A DNA stretch of 64,000 bases, from assembly GCF_008642315.1 (NCBI RefSeq), contig NZ_CP029192.1, positions 8,618,001 to 8,682,000 on the forward strand, read 5' to 3'. This DNA is from Streptomyces venezuelae. GTDB taxonomy: Bacteria > Actinomycetota > Actinomycetes > Streptomycetales > Streptomycetaceae. A program made the position numbers and the translations under genes. The notes under the pieces were generated by a model. The model searched no databases, was not told the DNA's origin, and was given only the letters and a program-made list of their open reading frames with translations. Shown here in pieces: positions 34,879 through 42,596 of the stretch. Position 1 is the first letter of the stretch. Every line of letters begins with the position of its first letter.

Positions 34879-36249
34879 GTGTCAGATCAAGTCATCTCCA
34901 TCATCGCCCTGGTCCTCGTCTTCGCCATCGCCACCTTCTCCGCCGCCCACCTGGGCGCACTCGCCCTTGTGGCCGCGTTCATCGTCGGCGCCACCGTGGC
35001 GGACGAGTCGACGGACGACCTCTTCGCCGGCTTCCCCGGCGACCTGTTCGTCGTCCTCGTCGGCGTCACCCTGCTGTTCGCCATAGCGAAGAACAACGGC
35101 ACGGTCGACTGGCTCGTCGACGCGGCGGTGAAAGCGGTACGCGGCCGTATCGCCCTCATCCCCTGGGTCATGTTCCTCGTCACCGCCGTCCTCACCGCGG
35201 TCGGTGCGGTCACCCCGGCCGCGGTCGGCATCATCGCCCCCATCGGCCTCGGCTTCGCCGTCGCCTACGGCATCAACCCCGTGCTCATGGGCCTCCTCAT
35301 CGCCAATGGAGCCAGCGCGGGCGGCTTCTCGCCGATCGGCGTGTTCGGCAGCATCACCAACAACGTGGTCGAGCGCAACGACCTGCCGGGCAACCCGGCC
35401 CTCCTGTTCACCGCCTCGTTCCTGTTCAACGTGGCGCTGTGCGTCATCATCTTCTTCACCTTCGGCGGCCGGCAATTGCTCGGGCAACGCGTGGAGACAC
35501 ACAAAGGAGGTGGTGGCGGGAACGCCGACCCCGCGCGCCCCGACGACGCGCCGCCGCACGGCGGTCAGCTGGTCGAGGCGGGCGCCGCTCCCCGTCGTAC
35601 GCCCGCCGCCACCGCGACCGCCGCACCCACGACGCGGGAGGAGCCGCTCAAGCTCGACGGCCCGCGCGCGCTCACCCTCGCAGGCCTCCTTGGCCTCGTC
35701 GCCGGAGCCCTCTTCTTCGACCTAGACGTCGGCCTGATGGCACTCACCATCACCGTCGTCCTGTCGCTGGTCTCCCCGAAATCGGTCACCGGCGCCGTGG
35801 ACCGGTGCGCGTGGTCCACCGTCCTCCTGGTCTGCGGCATCGTCACCTACGTCAGCCAGATGGAGCGCATGGGCACCATCGACTACCTGGGCAAGCAGGT
35901 CGCGTCCATCCAGGCACCCCTGGTGGGCGCCCTCCTGATCTGCCTCATCGGCGCCGTGGTCTCCGCCTTCGCCTCGACCACCGGCATGCTCGGCGCGCTG
36001 ATCCCGCTGGCCGTGCCCTTCCTGCTCGCGGGCGAGGTGGGAGCCGTCGGACTCATCACCGCACTGGCCATCTCCGCGTCCGTCGTGGACGCCTCGCCGT
36101 TCTCCACCAGCGGGGCGCTCGTGACCGCCAACACACCCGCGGACCAACGGGACTTCGTCTTCCGCCGCCTCATGGCGTGGGGCCTCGGCATCAGCCTCGT
36201 CGGCCCCCTCGTCACCTGGGGCCTGTTCGTGGTGCCCAGCTCGCTGTGA
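34879..36249 (+). CDS. MatC-type dicarboxylate carrier (SLC13-like permease)
   Basis: A 456-residue membrane carrier. The MatC_N signature fills the first 150 residues (HLGALALVAAFIVG, GFPGDLFVVLVGVTLLFAIA, AIAKNNGTVDWLVDA, GAVTPAAVGIIAPIGLGFA, NGASAGGFSPI). A cytoplasmic Pro/Ala/Arg-rich loop lies near residues 205-265, and a second set of about six helices follows. I prefer the GTG at 34879 (AAGGGAG 5 nt upstream) to the ATG at 34849. It probably imports malonate, another dicarboxylate or a short hydroxyacid for the neighbouring dehydrogenase and aminotransferase. Confidence 0.88.
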   Translation: MSDQVISIIALVLVFAIATFSAAHLGALALVAAFIVGATVADESTDDLFAGFPGDLFVVLVGVTLLFAIAKNNGTVDWLVDAAVKAVRGRIALIPWVMFLVTAVLTAVGAVTPAAVGIIAPIGLGFAVAYGINPVLMGLLIANGASAGGFSPIGVFGSITNNVVERNDLPGNPALLFTASFLFNVALCVIIFFTFGGRQLLGQRVETHKGGGGGNADPARPDDAPPHGGQLVEAGAAPRRTPAATATAAPTTREEPLKLDGPRALTLAGLLGLVAGALFFDLDVGLMALTITVVLSLVSPKSVTGAVDRCAWSTVLLVCGIVTYVSQMERMGTIDYLGKQVASIQAPLVGALLICLIGAVVSAFASTTGMLGALIPLAVPFLLAGEVGAVGLITALAISASVVDASPFSTSGALVTANTPADQRDFVFRRLMAWGLGISLVGPLVTWGLFVVPSSL

Positions 36250-36252
36250 CCG

Positions 36253-37848
36253 TCAGAGCGCCGTGCCGAAGGCCTGCGTCCACCACGGGCCGCCGGAGCC
36301 GTTGTGGATGCCCACGCCCAGCTCCTTGAAGTCGCAGTTGAGGATGTTGGCCTTGTGACCGGGGCTCTTCATCCAGGAGTCCATCACCGACGCCGGGGTC
36401 TGCTGGCCGCGGGCTATGTTCTCGCCGTACGTGCTCCAGCGGTAGCCGGCCGCGGTGATCCGGTCGCCGGGATCCGTGCCGTCGGGGCTGGTGTGGTCGA
36501 AGTAGTCGCGGGCCGCCATGTCGGCGGAGTGCTTGGCGGCCGCCGAGGCGAGCTTGCTGTTGGAGCGGACGGGTCCGCAGCCCGCCTTCGCGCGCTCGTT
36601 GTTCACCAGGGCGACGACCTGCTCGGCCGTGCCGCTCGGCTGCTGCGGCGCCGGATCGGGATCGGGCGCCTTGGGCGTCGTCGGCTTCGGCTTCGGCTTG
36701 TCCGGGGTGCGGGTCGGCGTGGGCTTCGCCTTCTTCTTCGTCTTGCTCGGCTTCGGCTTGGCGCTGGGGGAGGCGGAGCGCTTGGGGGAAGCGGAGGGGG
36801 AGGCGCTCGTCGAGGCCGCGGGGGTGGTGGGCGAGGCGGGCGCGGCGGCGGTGGCCGGCGTGCTCTCGTCTGTGTCCGGGCTCGTGAGGAGGTGCACCGC
36901 GGCGCCTCCGATGCCGAGGGCCACGACCGCGGCGGCCACTCCCGTCGTACGACGCCGGCGTCGGGCGCGATCACGGCGGGCCTGCGCCCGAGCGGAGACG
37001 GGAGCGGACGAACCGTCCCCGTAGGCGGCGGACGCCGAACCGACCTCGACCAGATCGGGCGGCACGACAAGCCCCGCGAGCGCGGAACCCACCGGCACGA
37101 GCCCCAGCCCCACCAGCAGCCCCTCGGCGGGCACCAGATTCGACCAGTGGCCCTCGCAGGCCGAGCAGCCCCGGGCATGGCGGGCCAGCCGCTTGCGCCA
37201 CAGCGCCGACGGCACGCCGTCCCAGCCGGCGGTGATCTGCCGGAGCCCGCCGCACGGAGGGTTGGCCGCCAGGGCACGCACGACCACACGCGCCGTCTCC
37301 AGCTGGGCCTTCATGCGCTGCACCCGCACCGCCGCGTGCTGCGGGGACAGCTGAAGCGCCTCGGCGACCTCGGCCCGCGTCAGCTCGCCCGCGGACTCCA
37401 GCCACCACAGCGACAGCAGCGCCCGGTCGTCCTCGTCCAGCCAGCGCGTCGCCTCGGCGGTCTCCCTGCGCTGCCCCGAGAGCCCGAGCCGCGTGATGGT
37501 CAGGTCGACGAAGTCCGCGCCCGGGTCGACCACGTCGTACGCGTCGGCCAGGCCGCCGCCGGCGGGTATCGCGCCCGAGGCGCGCTCGCGCCAGTGCCCG
37601 CGTATCTGGTTCATGGTGATGGCGACCAGCCAGCTGCGGAAGGTCTCCGGGCCGCGCAGACCGTCCAGGCCGCCGAGGACGCGGAGCATGGTCTCCTGCA
37701 CCACGTCGTCCACGTCCGCATGGCCGTTCAGGGCCCGTCCGACGATGTTGTAGACCAGCGGCAGGTACTCCGCCACCAGCGCGTCCTGCGCCTGCTGGTT
37801 CCCGTCCTGCGCTGCCCTGATCATCGCGACTTGGCGTTCGCTGCTCAC
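36253..37848 (-). CDS. ECF-type sigma factor fused to ZAS-like motif, membrane helix and extracellular CAP domain
   Basis: A 531-residue chimera. Residues about 10-90 are sigma region 2 (LVYNIVGRALNGHADVDDVV, then ETMLRVL, TFRSWLVAITMNQIRGHWRE). Residues about 130-190 are region 4 (DEDDRALLSLWW, LTRAEVAEALQLSPQHAAVR). Residues 224-231 (HARGCSAC) match the Hx3Cx2C zinc motif of anti-sigma domains. A basic stretch RRDRARRRRR precedes one membrane helix (303-321). Residues 325-405 are a Ser/Pro/Lys-rich wall-spanning linker. Residues 406-531 form a CAP/SCP domain (VALVNNERAKAGCGPVRSN, HSADMAARDYFDHTSPDG, YGENIARGQ, SPGHKANIL). The GTG at 37848 is the likely start. The whole suggests a sigma factor tethered to the membrane with its own sensor and anti-sigma part. 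Confidence 0.9.
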   Translation of the reverse strand: MSSERQVAMIRAAQDGNQQAQDALVAEYLPLVYNIVGRALNGHADVDDVVQETMLRVLGGLDGLRGPETFRSWLVAITMNQIRGHWRERASGAIPAGGGLADAYDVVDPGADFVDLTITRLGLSGQRRETAEATRWLDEDDRALLSLWWLESAGELTRAEVAEALQLSPQHAAVRVQRMKAQLETARVVVRALAANPPCGGLRQITAGWDGVPSALWRKRLARHARGCSACEGHWSNLVPAEGLLVGLGLVPVGSALAGLVVPPDLVEVGSASAAYGDGSSAPVSARAQARRDRARRRRRTTGVAAAVVALGIGGAAVHLLTSPDTDESTPATAAAPASPTTPAASTSASPSASPKRSASPSAKPKPSKTKKKAKPTPTRTPDKPKPKPTTPKAPDPDPAPQQPSGTAEQVVALVNNERAKAGCGPVRSNSKLASAAAKHSADMAARDYFDHTSPDGTDPGDRITAAGYRWSTYGENIARGQQTPASVMDSWMKSPGHKANILNCDFKELGVGIHNGSGGPWWTQAFGTAL

Positions 37849-37958
37849 GCTGTGTCCACTCTCTTCGTGGGGGGCCTGTCTCCTCCGACACATGGGAGAC
37901 GCCCTGCGCCCGCCTCGATAACGGAAACCGCGAACAAAAAGCGCGCGGATTCCGTCTC

Positions 37959-37978
37959 ATACGGTCTGCTGACCGTAT
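37959..37978. promoter_or_regulatory. Inverted repeat upstream of the sigma-CAP gene
   Basis: ATACGGTC-TGCT-GACCGTAT is a perfect 8-bp dyad with a 4-bp centre, 110 bp upstream of the sigma-CAP start and just before the LCP terminator hairpin. It may be an operator or a small RNA hairpin. Confidence 0.4.
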
Positions 37979-37986
37979 CGAGTGCA

Positions 37987-38019
37987 GTCCGACCCTCGAC
38001 ATGAGGTCGAGGGTCGGAC
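37987..38019 (-). terminator. Strong hairpin terminator after the LCP gene
   Basis: GTCCGACCCTCGAC (37987-38000) pairs perfectly with GTCGAGGGTCGGAC (38006-38019), giving 14 bp and loop ATGAG. It begins 32 bp after the LCP stop. It lacks a U tract, as is usual in high-GC actinobacteria. Confidence 0.75.
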
Positions 38020-38051
38020 GTGATCCAGGGGGTCGAGGCCGTCGTCGGCGT

Positions 38052-39185
38052 TCAGGAGCCCGCCGAGACCGGCGAGTCCGTCCTGTCGCCCACGGACTGC
38101 TCGGTCGCGGACTTCGGTATGGGCTTGTCCTGGCGCAGTGCGTTCCAGACGCGGTGCGACGCCTTGTCGAGGGGCAGGACGCGGCCCGCGTCCTGCGCGT
38201 CGTACGTGACCGGCATCGTCACCATGTTGGTGTCGTCGGGGCTGATGCCCTTCAGCTCCTTCGCCAGGCCGAGCAGCTTGTCGGCCGACGCCAGGTCGGA
38301 GTCGGCGCTGACCGTCTTGGTCGCGGTGTCCGCGAGGCCGTAGGACTTGGCGGGGCTGCTGAGCGGGTCGACCGTGTTGGCGCGGTGGATCAGGGCCTTG
38401 ATGAAGGCCTGCTGGAGCTGGATCCGGCCCAGGTCGCTGCCGTCCCCCACACCGTGCCGGGTGCGGACGAGCGCGAGGGCGTCCTCGCCCTTCAGCGTGT
38501 GCTTGCCGGGGGTCAGCGAGAGACCGCTGTTGGGGTCCTTGATGGCCTTGTGGGTGGTGATGTCCACGCCGCCGAGCTCGTCGATGAGCTTCTGGAACCC
38601 CTTGAAGTCGACTTCGAGGTAGTGGTCCATGCGCAGGCCCGACATCTGCTCGACCGTCTTCACGGTGCAGGCGGGCCCTCCCACCTGGTACGACGAGTTG
38701 AACATGGCCTGCTGGGCGCCCGCGCCGCCGCCGTGGGACGTCGTGCACCGGGGCCGTTTCACCATCGTGTCGCGCGGGATGCTGACGACCGAGGCCTTCT
38801 GGTGGGTCTTGTCCACGTGCAGGACCATCGCCGTGTCGGCTCGGGCCCCGCTCACGCCGGTGCCGTACCGGCCGTGGGTCCCTGCCCGGGAGTCGGATCC
38901 GAGCAGGAGGATGTTCATCGATCCGTCGCGCTGCTGTGCGGGCCTGTCGTGGCCCAGCGCGGCGTCGACGTCCGTGCCCTGGATGTTGCCGTCGAGGTGC
39001 TGCCAGGCGTAGGCGACGCCTCCGCCACCGGCGAGCACCAGGCCCAGGGCGCCCCACGCGACGTACCGCAGGGTCTTCTTACGGGGCTTGCGCCGCGAGC
39101 CGCGGACCCGGGCGGGCCCGTAGGCGGGCACCGAGGGGCCGTCCGCCGGGTGTGCCGGGTGCTCGTGCTGGCTCTCGTGCGGCAT
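38052..39185 (-). CDS. LytR-CpsA-Psr (LCP) family wall glycopolymer ligase
   Basis: A 377-residue membrane-anchored enzyme. The basic cytoplasmic N-terminus (RGSRRKPRKK) is followed by one helix (residues about 41-62). The LCP domain has MNILLLGSDSRAG, ADTAMVLHVD, SVVSIPRDTMV, YLEVDFKGFQKLIDELGGVD and ALALVRTRHG with the conserved Asp and Arg residues that bind the polyprenyl pyrophosphate. LCP proteins attach teichoic acids or other glycopolymers to peptidoglycan. The ribosome binding site is GAGAGG. An SLT-type lytic protein gene lies 52 bp upstream on the same strand. Confidence 0.93.
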   Translation of the reverse strand: MPHESQHEHPAHPADGPSVPAYGPARVRGSRRKPRKKTLRYVAWGALGLVLAGGGGVAYAWQHLDGNIQGTDVDAALGHDRPAQQRDGSMNILLLGSDSRAGTHGRYGTGVSGARADTAMVLHVDKTHQKASVVSIPRDTMVKRPRCTTSHGGGAGAQQAMFNSSYQVGGPACTVKTVEQMSGLRMDHYLEVDFKGFQKLIDELGGVDITTHKAIKDPNSGLSLTPGKHTLKGEDALALVRTRHGVGDGSDLGRIQLQQAFIKALIHRANTVDPLSSPAKSYGLADTATKTVSADSDLASADKLLGLAKELKGISPDDTNMVTMPVTYDAQDAGRVLPLDKASHRVWNALRQDKPIPKSATEQSVGDRTDSPVSAGS

Positions 39186-39237
39186 GCGCTGCCTCTCTTC
39201 GCGAATCAGGTGTCCGGGGAACTCAGTGGTCCTGGAC

Positions 39238-39726
39238 TCAGTACGCGGAGTCGACGTTGTCGATCGAGCCGTACTTGTCGGCGGCGTAGTTCGCGGCGGC
39301 GGTGATGTTGGCGACCGGGTCGGTCAGGTTATTGGGGGTGCCCGCGACGTGGTAGGCGTCGAAGGTCGGCTGGATGACCTGCAGCAGGCCCTTGGACGGG
39401 GTGCCGTTCTGGGCGTTCACGTCCCAGCCGTTCTGCGCGTTCGGGTCACCGGCGGACTCGCGCATGATGTTGCGGTGCAGACCCTCGTAGGAGCCGGGGA
39501 TGCCCTTGGACTTCATGATGTCGAGGGACTCGCGGATCCAGCCGTCGAGGTTCTCGGGGTACTTCTTGTCGCCCGCGGCGGCGTGCGGCGCGGCAGCGGG
39601 GGCCTGTGCGGGCGCCGCGGCGTGGGCGGGGGAGGGGACGACGGTCAGCGCGGCGGCGGCCGCTCCCGCCACGGCGATGCCGGCGACGGAGAACTTGCGG
39701 GTGCGAGCGGTGCGCGTCAGGGACAT
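39238..39726 (-). CDS. Secreted SLT-domain lytic transglycosylase-like protein
   Basis: A 162-residue secreted protein. Residues 1-37 are a signal peptide ending SPAHA. After an Ala/Pro linker, the lysozyme-like SLT domain has catalytic Glu90 in NIMRESAGDP, followed by GWDVNAQNGTPSKGLLQVI and YHVAGTPNNLTDPVANITAA. It cleaves or binds peptidoglycan outside the membrane. The ATG at 39726 has AGGAG upstream. It precedes the LCP gene, which fits a small cell-wall operon. Confidence 0.92.
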   Translation of the reverse strand: MSLTRTARTRKFSVAGIAVAGAAAAALTVVPSPAHAAAPAQAPAAAPHAAAGDKKYPENLDGWIRESLDIMKSKGIPGSYEGLHRNIMRESAGDPNAQNGWDVNAQNGTPSKGLLQVIQPTFDAYHVAGTPNNLTDPVANITAAANYAADKYGSIDNVDSAY

Positions 39727-40125
39727 ACGGGTGCAACTCCTGGGTGGGGACGAGAGGGGCGCCGGACCGAGCGGGCGAATGTGCCTGCTGTGCGATCCCG
39801 GGCGTCCCGAAGACTCAGCCAGGGTTAGCGGCGCCCGGGGCCGGGCGCAATGATGTGACGTACTACCGCGATACGAAGAAGCCCTGGTGGAGACAGTGCC
39901 CCGCGGAGCCCCAGGCCCCGGGGGACGCCTCGGGGCGACTACTACCGTCCTTAGCATGTGACGTGGCCCCGATGAGGGGCTTCACAGCCGCGGAGCCCTC
40001 GGAGTGGCCTGGGTCACCGGATTTCCCGGGTGGTCGGGGACGGTCTCGGCGGCCGCCTCCCGGACCCCGCCCGGGCCCGGGAAGCGTGCCGCCGCGAGGT
40101 ACGGAGACGTGCCCGCGGCAGGGCC
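39727..40125. other. Intergenic region, 399 bp
   Basis: No gene is supported. It would hold the 5' UTR of the SLT gene and the end of the GH16 gene. A GC-rich dyad GCGCCCGG-GG-CCGGGCGC lies at 39831-39848. I looked for the c-di-AMP (ydaO) riboswitch that precedes many Streptomyces wall-hydrolase genes and could not recognise its conserved core. Confidence 0.5.
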
Positions 40126-41025
40126 TCAGCTGCCGTTCGGAGCCACGTTTCCGCCGGTCACGCGGACGTAGTCGACGACGAGCTGCTTGGGGAAGGTCGT
40201 GCTGCCGTCGGGGTCGCCGGGCCAGTACCCGCCGACCGCGAGGTTCAGGATGAGGAAGAAGGGCTTGTCGAAGACCCACCTGTTGCCGTTGAGGTCGGCC
40301 GGGGTGCGGGTCTGGTAGGCCTTGCCGTCCACGGACCAGGTGACCTTGTTCGGCGACCAGTCCACGGCGAAGGTGTGGAACTTGTCCGCGAAGGCCTCCC
40401 CGCCGGGCAGCGTGTACCCCGCGCCGATCCCGCCCGCCCCCGAGTAGCCGGGGCCGTGCAGTGTGCCGTGGACGGTGGACGGCTCGAAGCCGACGTTCTC
40501 CATCACGTCGATCTCGCCGCTGTTCGGCCAGCCCACATTGCCGATGTCGGCGCCGAGCATCCAGAACGCGGGCCACATGCCCTGGCCGCGCGGCACCTTC
40601 ATCCGCGCCTCGACGTGGCCGTACGTGCTCGTGAACTTGCCGGAGGTGTTGAGCCGTGCCGATGTGTACTCACAACGGCCGTACCAGCACTGGTAGTTGC
40701 CGGGGTTCTCCTTGCGGGCGGTGATGACCAGGTTGCCCTGGCCGTCGAGGGCCGCGTTCTTGTTGCCCGACGTGTAGTACTGCCGCTCGTGGTTGTTGAC
40801 GTTGTCGCCGGTCTCGATCTGCCACTTGCCGCCGTCGACCGCCGCTCCTGCGGGGCCGTTGAAGTCGTCGGTGAACGTGGACGCTGTGGGAGCGGCGGAG
40901 CGGGCCGGGGCCGGGGGCGCGTTCTCCGCCGAGGCCGTGGGGAGTGCGCCGAGGCTTGCGGCGCCGCAGACCAGGGCGAGGGCGCCCAGCTTGGTGCGGC
41001 GGCTGAGGGAGGTGGGCATGGTCAT
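40126..41025 (-). CDS. Secreted GH16 beta-glucanase-type glycoside hydrolase
   Basis: A 299-residue secreted enzyme. The signal peptide covers residues 1-33 (RRTKLGALALVCGAASLGAL, ending TASA), possibly Tat type. The GH16 catalytic motif GEIDVMENVG gives Glu171, Asp173 and Glu176. Other family marks are GHVEARMKVPRGQGMWPAFW and FHTFAVDWSPNKVTWSVDGK. It probably hydrolyses beta-1,3- or 1,3-1,4-glucans such as laminarin or fungal wall glucan. No carbohydrate-binding module is attached. The start at 41025 is chosen for the signal peptide; ATGs at 41049 and 41055 are alternatives. A well-formed promoter and a DasR-like dyad lie upstream. Confidence 0.92.
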   Translation of the reverse strand: MTMPTSLSRRTKLGALALVCGAASLGALPTASAENAPPAPARSAAPTASTFTDDFNGPAGAAVDGGKWQIETGDNVNNHERQYYTSGNKNAALDGQGNLVITARKENPGNYQCWYGRCEYTSARLNTSGKFTSTYGHVEARMKVPRGQGMWPAFWMLGADIGNVGWPNSGEIDVMENVGFEPSTVHGTLHGPGYSGAGGIGAGYTLPGGEAFADKFHTFAVDWSPNKVTWSVDGKAYQTRTPADLNGNRWVFDKPFFLILNLAVGGYWPGDPDGSTTFPKQLVVDYVRVTGGNVAPNGS

Positions 41026-41120
41026 CACATCGCTTCGCGTGGGGGGCATGTGCATGACAAGTGGGCATCGAGAAGTGAACGCGACGCACGACCCGTCGCG
41101 TTCACTTCGTTCAGTACTTG

Positions 41121-41149
41121 ATTTAAGGCAGACTCCTGGGCCCCGTCAA
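41121..41149 (-). promoter_or_regulatory. Promoter of the GH16 gene
   Basis: On the minus strand TTGACG (-35, 41144-41149) and TTAAAT (-10, 41121-41126) are exactly 17 bp apart. The predicted start near 41114 leaves a 5' UTR of about 90 nt. Confidence 0.55.
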
Positions 41150-41154
41150 GGAGT

Positions 41155-41166
41155 TGGTGCGGACCA
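41155..41166. promoter_or_regulatory. Dyad TGGTGCGGACCA upstream of the GH16 promoter
   Basis: The arms TGGT and ACCA with a 4-bp centre match the outer eight positions of the DasR dre element (TGGTCTAGACCA); the centre differs. It lies 5 bp upstream of the -35. Control by an aminosugar-type GntR regulator is possible but unproven. Confidence 0.35.
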
Positions 41167-41193
41167 ACCTTTCTGCGTCGCGGACCGCCGGGG

Positions 41194-42405
41194 TCAGCGC
41201 CGCTGGAAGGTCACCTCGGGATTCCCCGGCGTCGGCCCGTCGAGCAGCGGCCGCGGGACGCCGCGCAGATGCCGCTCGTAGAACGCGCCGATGTAGGCAC
41301 GAGTGATCTGTTCGGAGCGCTCACCGGACAGCGGCACCTCGGGATCGACCGCCCCCGCCTGCGCCGCGAGGACGGGCACGTCGGTGAACGTGAAGTGCCC
41401 CGAGCCCCTGACGGTGAGCCACCGCTTCCAGCCGTCCATCCCCTCCCACGTCTCGTCCCAGTTCTTGCCGTCCTCCACGCCCGGCGTGTGGATGGTCTCG
41501 GTGCCGATCATCAGGAACGGCCGGTCGCCGAGGCCGGTGGGACGAGTGTGGAAGTGGCCGTCCATGTTCATGCCGGCCCGCACCCGACGGTCCGTGGTCA
41601 TGGCGGCGAGCGCGCCGGACCCGCCGATGGAGTGACCGCCCGCGCCGATCCGCTCCTCGTCGATCATGCGGGCGTGCCGCCAGGCGTTCTTGCCGCCGGT
41701 CAGCCGGTCGATGACGTACGAGATGTCCTTGGCCCGCCCCTTCGTTGCGAGTTCGCCACCGCCCGGCTCCTCGACAGGGGCGCACGCCTGACAGGTCAGC
41801 ACGCGACCACCGGGGAACGCCGTGCCGACGGACTCGTAGGCGTGGTCGACGGTGGCCACGACGAAGCCCCGGCTCGCCAGGTCCTCCGCCAGGTGCGTCA
41901 GCGTGGAGCGCGGGGCGGTGAACCCGGGGGAGAGCACGATCAGCGGGAACCGTCCCGGCGCGGGCCGCACCCCGGTGCGCGCGTGGGTACGGGTCCCCGC
42001 GTACGCGGCCGGGGCAAGCACGTCCTCCTTCTTCCACCACTCCAGCAGGAGCCGCGCCTCCTCCTCCGACGTATAGGAGGCGGGGCGCCCGCCTCCGTGC
42101 CGCGCGGGGTAGTACACGGACGTCATCAGCTCACGAGCGCCGGCCGACGGCACCCACGGGTCGCGACGGCTCTTGTCGACGAGGTGCAGCGTGTCGCGTC
42201 CAACGGTGTACGGACCGGTGGGGCGCGGAAGCCGGAGAGACACCGTCGACTTGTCGACCGGCGGGACGGCACTCGCCGAGGCGTGGCCGGGCCCGTCCGA
42301 CGCCGCGGCGAAGGCGGTCGCGGCGCCCGCGAGGGGAACGGTGAGAGAGAGGACGAGGGCGGTGGCAAGGGCGCGTCTGTGCGCGGCGCTCCGTGATGCT
42401 GTCAT
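41194..42405 (-). CDS. Secreted alpha/beta hydrolase of the PAF-acetylhydrolase/lipase type
   Basis: A 403-residue exported protein with a signal peptide over residues 1-34 (ALVLSLTVPLAGAATAFAAA). The nucleophile is Ser259 in GAGGHSIGGSGA. It shares the PAF-AH-like elements ELMTSVYYPA, PLIVLSPGFTAPRSTLTHLA and SRGFVVATVDHAYES. A likely catalytic His lies in GSGHFTFTD. Residues 95-130 hold the lid-like YTSEEEARLLLEWWKKED. It is the second secreted esterase in the window, only 28 bp beyond the GH16 promoter region. The substrate is probably a lipid or ester. Confidence 0.88.
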   Translation of the reverse strand: MTASRSAAHRRALATALVLSLTVPLAGAATAFAAASDGPGHASASAVPPVDKSTVSLRLPRPTGPYTVGRDTLHLVDKSRRDPWVPSAGARELMTSVYYPARHGGGRPASYTSEEEARLLLEWWKKEDVLAPAAYAGTRTHARTGVRPAPGRFPLIVLSPGFTAPRSTLTHLAEDLASRGFVVATVDHAYESVGTAFPGGRVLTCQACAPVEEPGGGELATKGRAKDISYVIDRLTGGKNAWRHARMIDEERIGAGGHSIGGSGALAAMTTDRRVRAGMNMDGHFHTRPTGLGDRPFLMIGTETIHTPGVEDGKNWDETWEGMDGWKRWLTVRGSGHFTFTDVPVLAAQAGAVDPEVPLSGERSEQITRAYIGAFYERHLRGVPRPLLDGPTPGNPEVTFQRR

Positions 42406-42596
42406 GGCAAAGGACGCTAGTTCGGCGTCAGTTGACGCCGCGTCGGCCCCTGGTACCGCGCACTGCCAGACTCTGGGCGTACGCGCGCGGACGACATCAG
42501 CTCCCAGGCGTACGCCACCCCCTTCAAGACCCTCCCCGTTCACTTCCCCAACCCCCCTTTGTGACGCGCCGGGCCCGCCCTTCGTAGAGTCACCGG

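Noticed and set aside
39727..40125. c-di-AMP riboswitch upstream of the SLT-domain gene
   Set aside because: Such riboswitches are known before Streptomyces wall hydrolases, but the conserved core could not be found here by reading.
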